Shown: positions 6,126 through 6,167 of the stretch, one piece after another
How positions within the stretch are numbered: the first letter of the stretch is position 1
Layout: every line of letters begins with the position of its first letter
NCBI GenBank assembly: GCA_964605095.1
Contig: CAZSBS010000276.1
Coordinates: 1-6,167 of the forward strand
Origin: JAUWQU01 sp964605095
GTDB lineage: Bacteria > Planctomycetota > Phycisphaerae > SM23-33
DNA: 6,167 bases
Reading direction: 5' to 3'
Translations under genes and position numbers: made by a program
Notes under the pieces: model-generated
What the model was told of the DNA's origin: nothing
Databases searched by the model: none
The model's input: only the letters and a program-made list of their open reading frames with translations

Positions 6126-6167
6126 ATGAGCTACGACATGTTCCTCAAGATTGACGGGATCAACGGC
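6126..6167 (+). CDS. Hcp-like protein (type VI secretion tube family), 5' fragment
   Basis: Only the first 14 codons lie in the window, reading MSYDMFLKIDGING. This closely resembles the N-terminus of Hcp1-family proteins, which commonly begin with a Met, a few residues, then D-x-(F/Y)-L-K-I-(D/E)-G-I-x-G. The start is secure: ATG at 6126 has a strong ribosome site (AGAAGGAG at 6111-6118) with a 7-base gap. Hcp proteins form hexameric rings that stack into the tube of type VI secretion systems and are also exported. Hcp-like genes also occur singly, away from a full secretion cluster. The gene is divergent from the exporter operon and has its own candidate promoters in the gap. Because the match rests on 14 residues, the family call is likely but not certain, and no function beyond the family can be given. 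Confidence 0.7.
   Translation, partial: MSYDMFLKIDGING

Overview
The window looks like a piece of a GC-rich Gram-negative chromosome. It holds a compact four-gene export operon on the minus strand. A divergent gene on the plus strand begins just before the right edge. The outer-membrane lipoprotein, the inner-membrane-anchored adaptor and the MacB-type ATPase/permease pair all require a double-membrane envelope. The style of the proteins (a long adaptor with a low-complexity tail, a TolC-like lipoprotein with a long N-terminal extension, an Hcp-like protein nearby) reminds me of Planctomycetota. That assignment is a guess, because no rRNA or marker gene is present.

Layout, read in the direction of operon transcription (right to left). 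Positions 5566-3833 encode a TolC-family outer-membrane efflux lipoprotein. Positions 3915-2086 encode a HlyD/MacA-type periplasmic adaptor that overlaps the end of the TolC gene. Positions 2045-1341 encode a MacB/LolD-type ABC ATPase with a GTG start. Positions 1344-73 encode a MacB/FtsX-type permease joined to the ATPase gene by a 4-base ATGA overlap. The operon therefore supplies every part of a tripartite ABC exporter. The permease and ATPase form the inner-membrane engine that works on the periplasmic side, the adaptor bridges the periplasm, and the TolC-like protein is the outer-membrane duct. The substrate cannot be read from the sequence. The MacB fold suggests a peptide, lipid-like molecule or antibiotic, but this is only family knowledge.

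The 559-base gap 5567-6125 separates the operon from an Hcp-like gene that starts at 6126 and is cut off after 14 codons. The gap has no convincing gene. It does have structure: a 10-bp palindrome near the TolC start, a perfect 8+8 inverted repeat beside a TATA-like box, a strong two-part hairpin, and a sigma-54-like -24/-12 element upstream of the Hcp-like gene. Positions 1-72 are the 3' flank of the operon, with only weak hairpins.

Overall this is mostly a recognisable exporter locus. I do not see evidence for a wholly new system. The points most worth a second look are the control sequences in the divergent gap, the adaptor's unusual ends, and the neighbouring Hcp-like gene.
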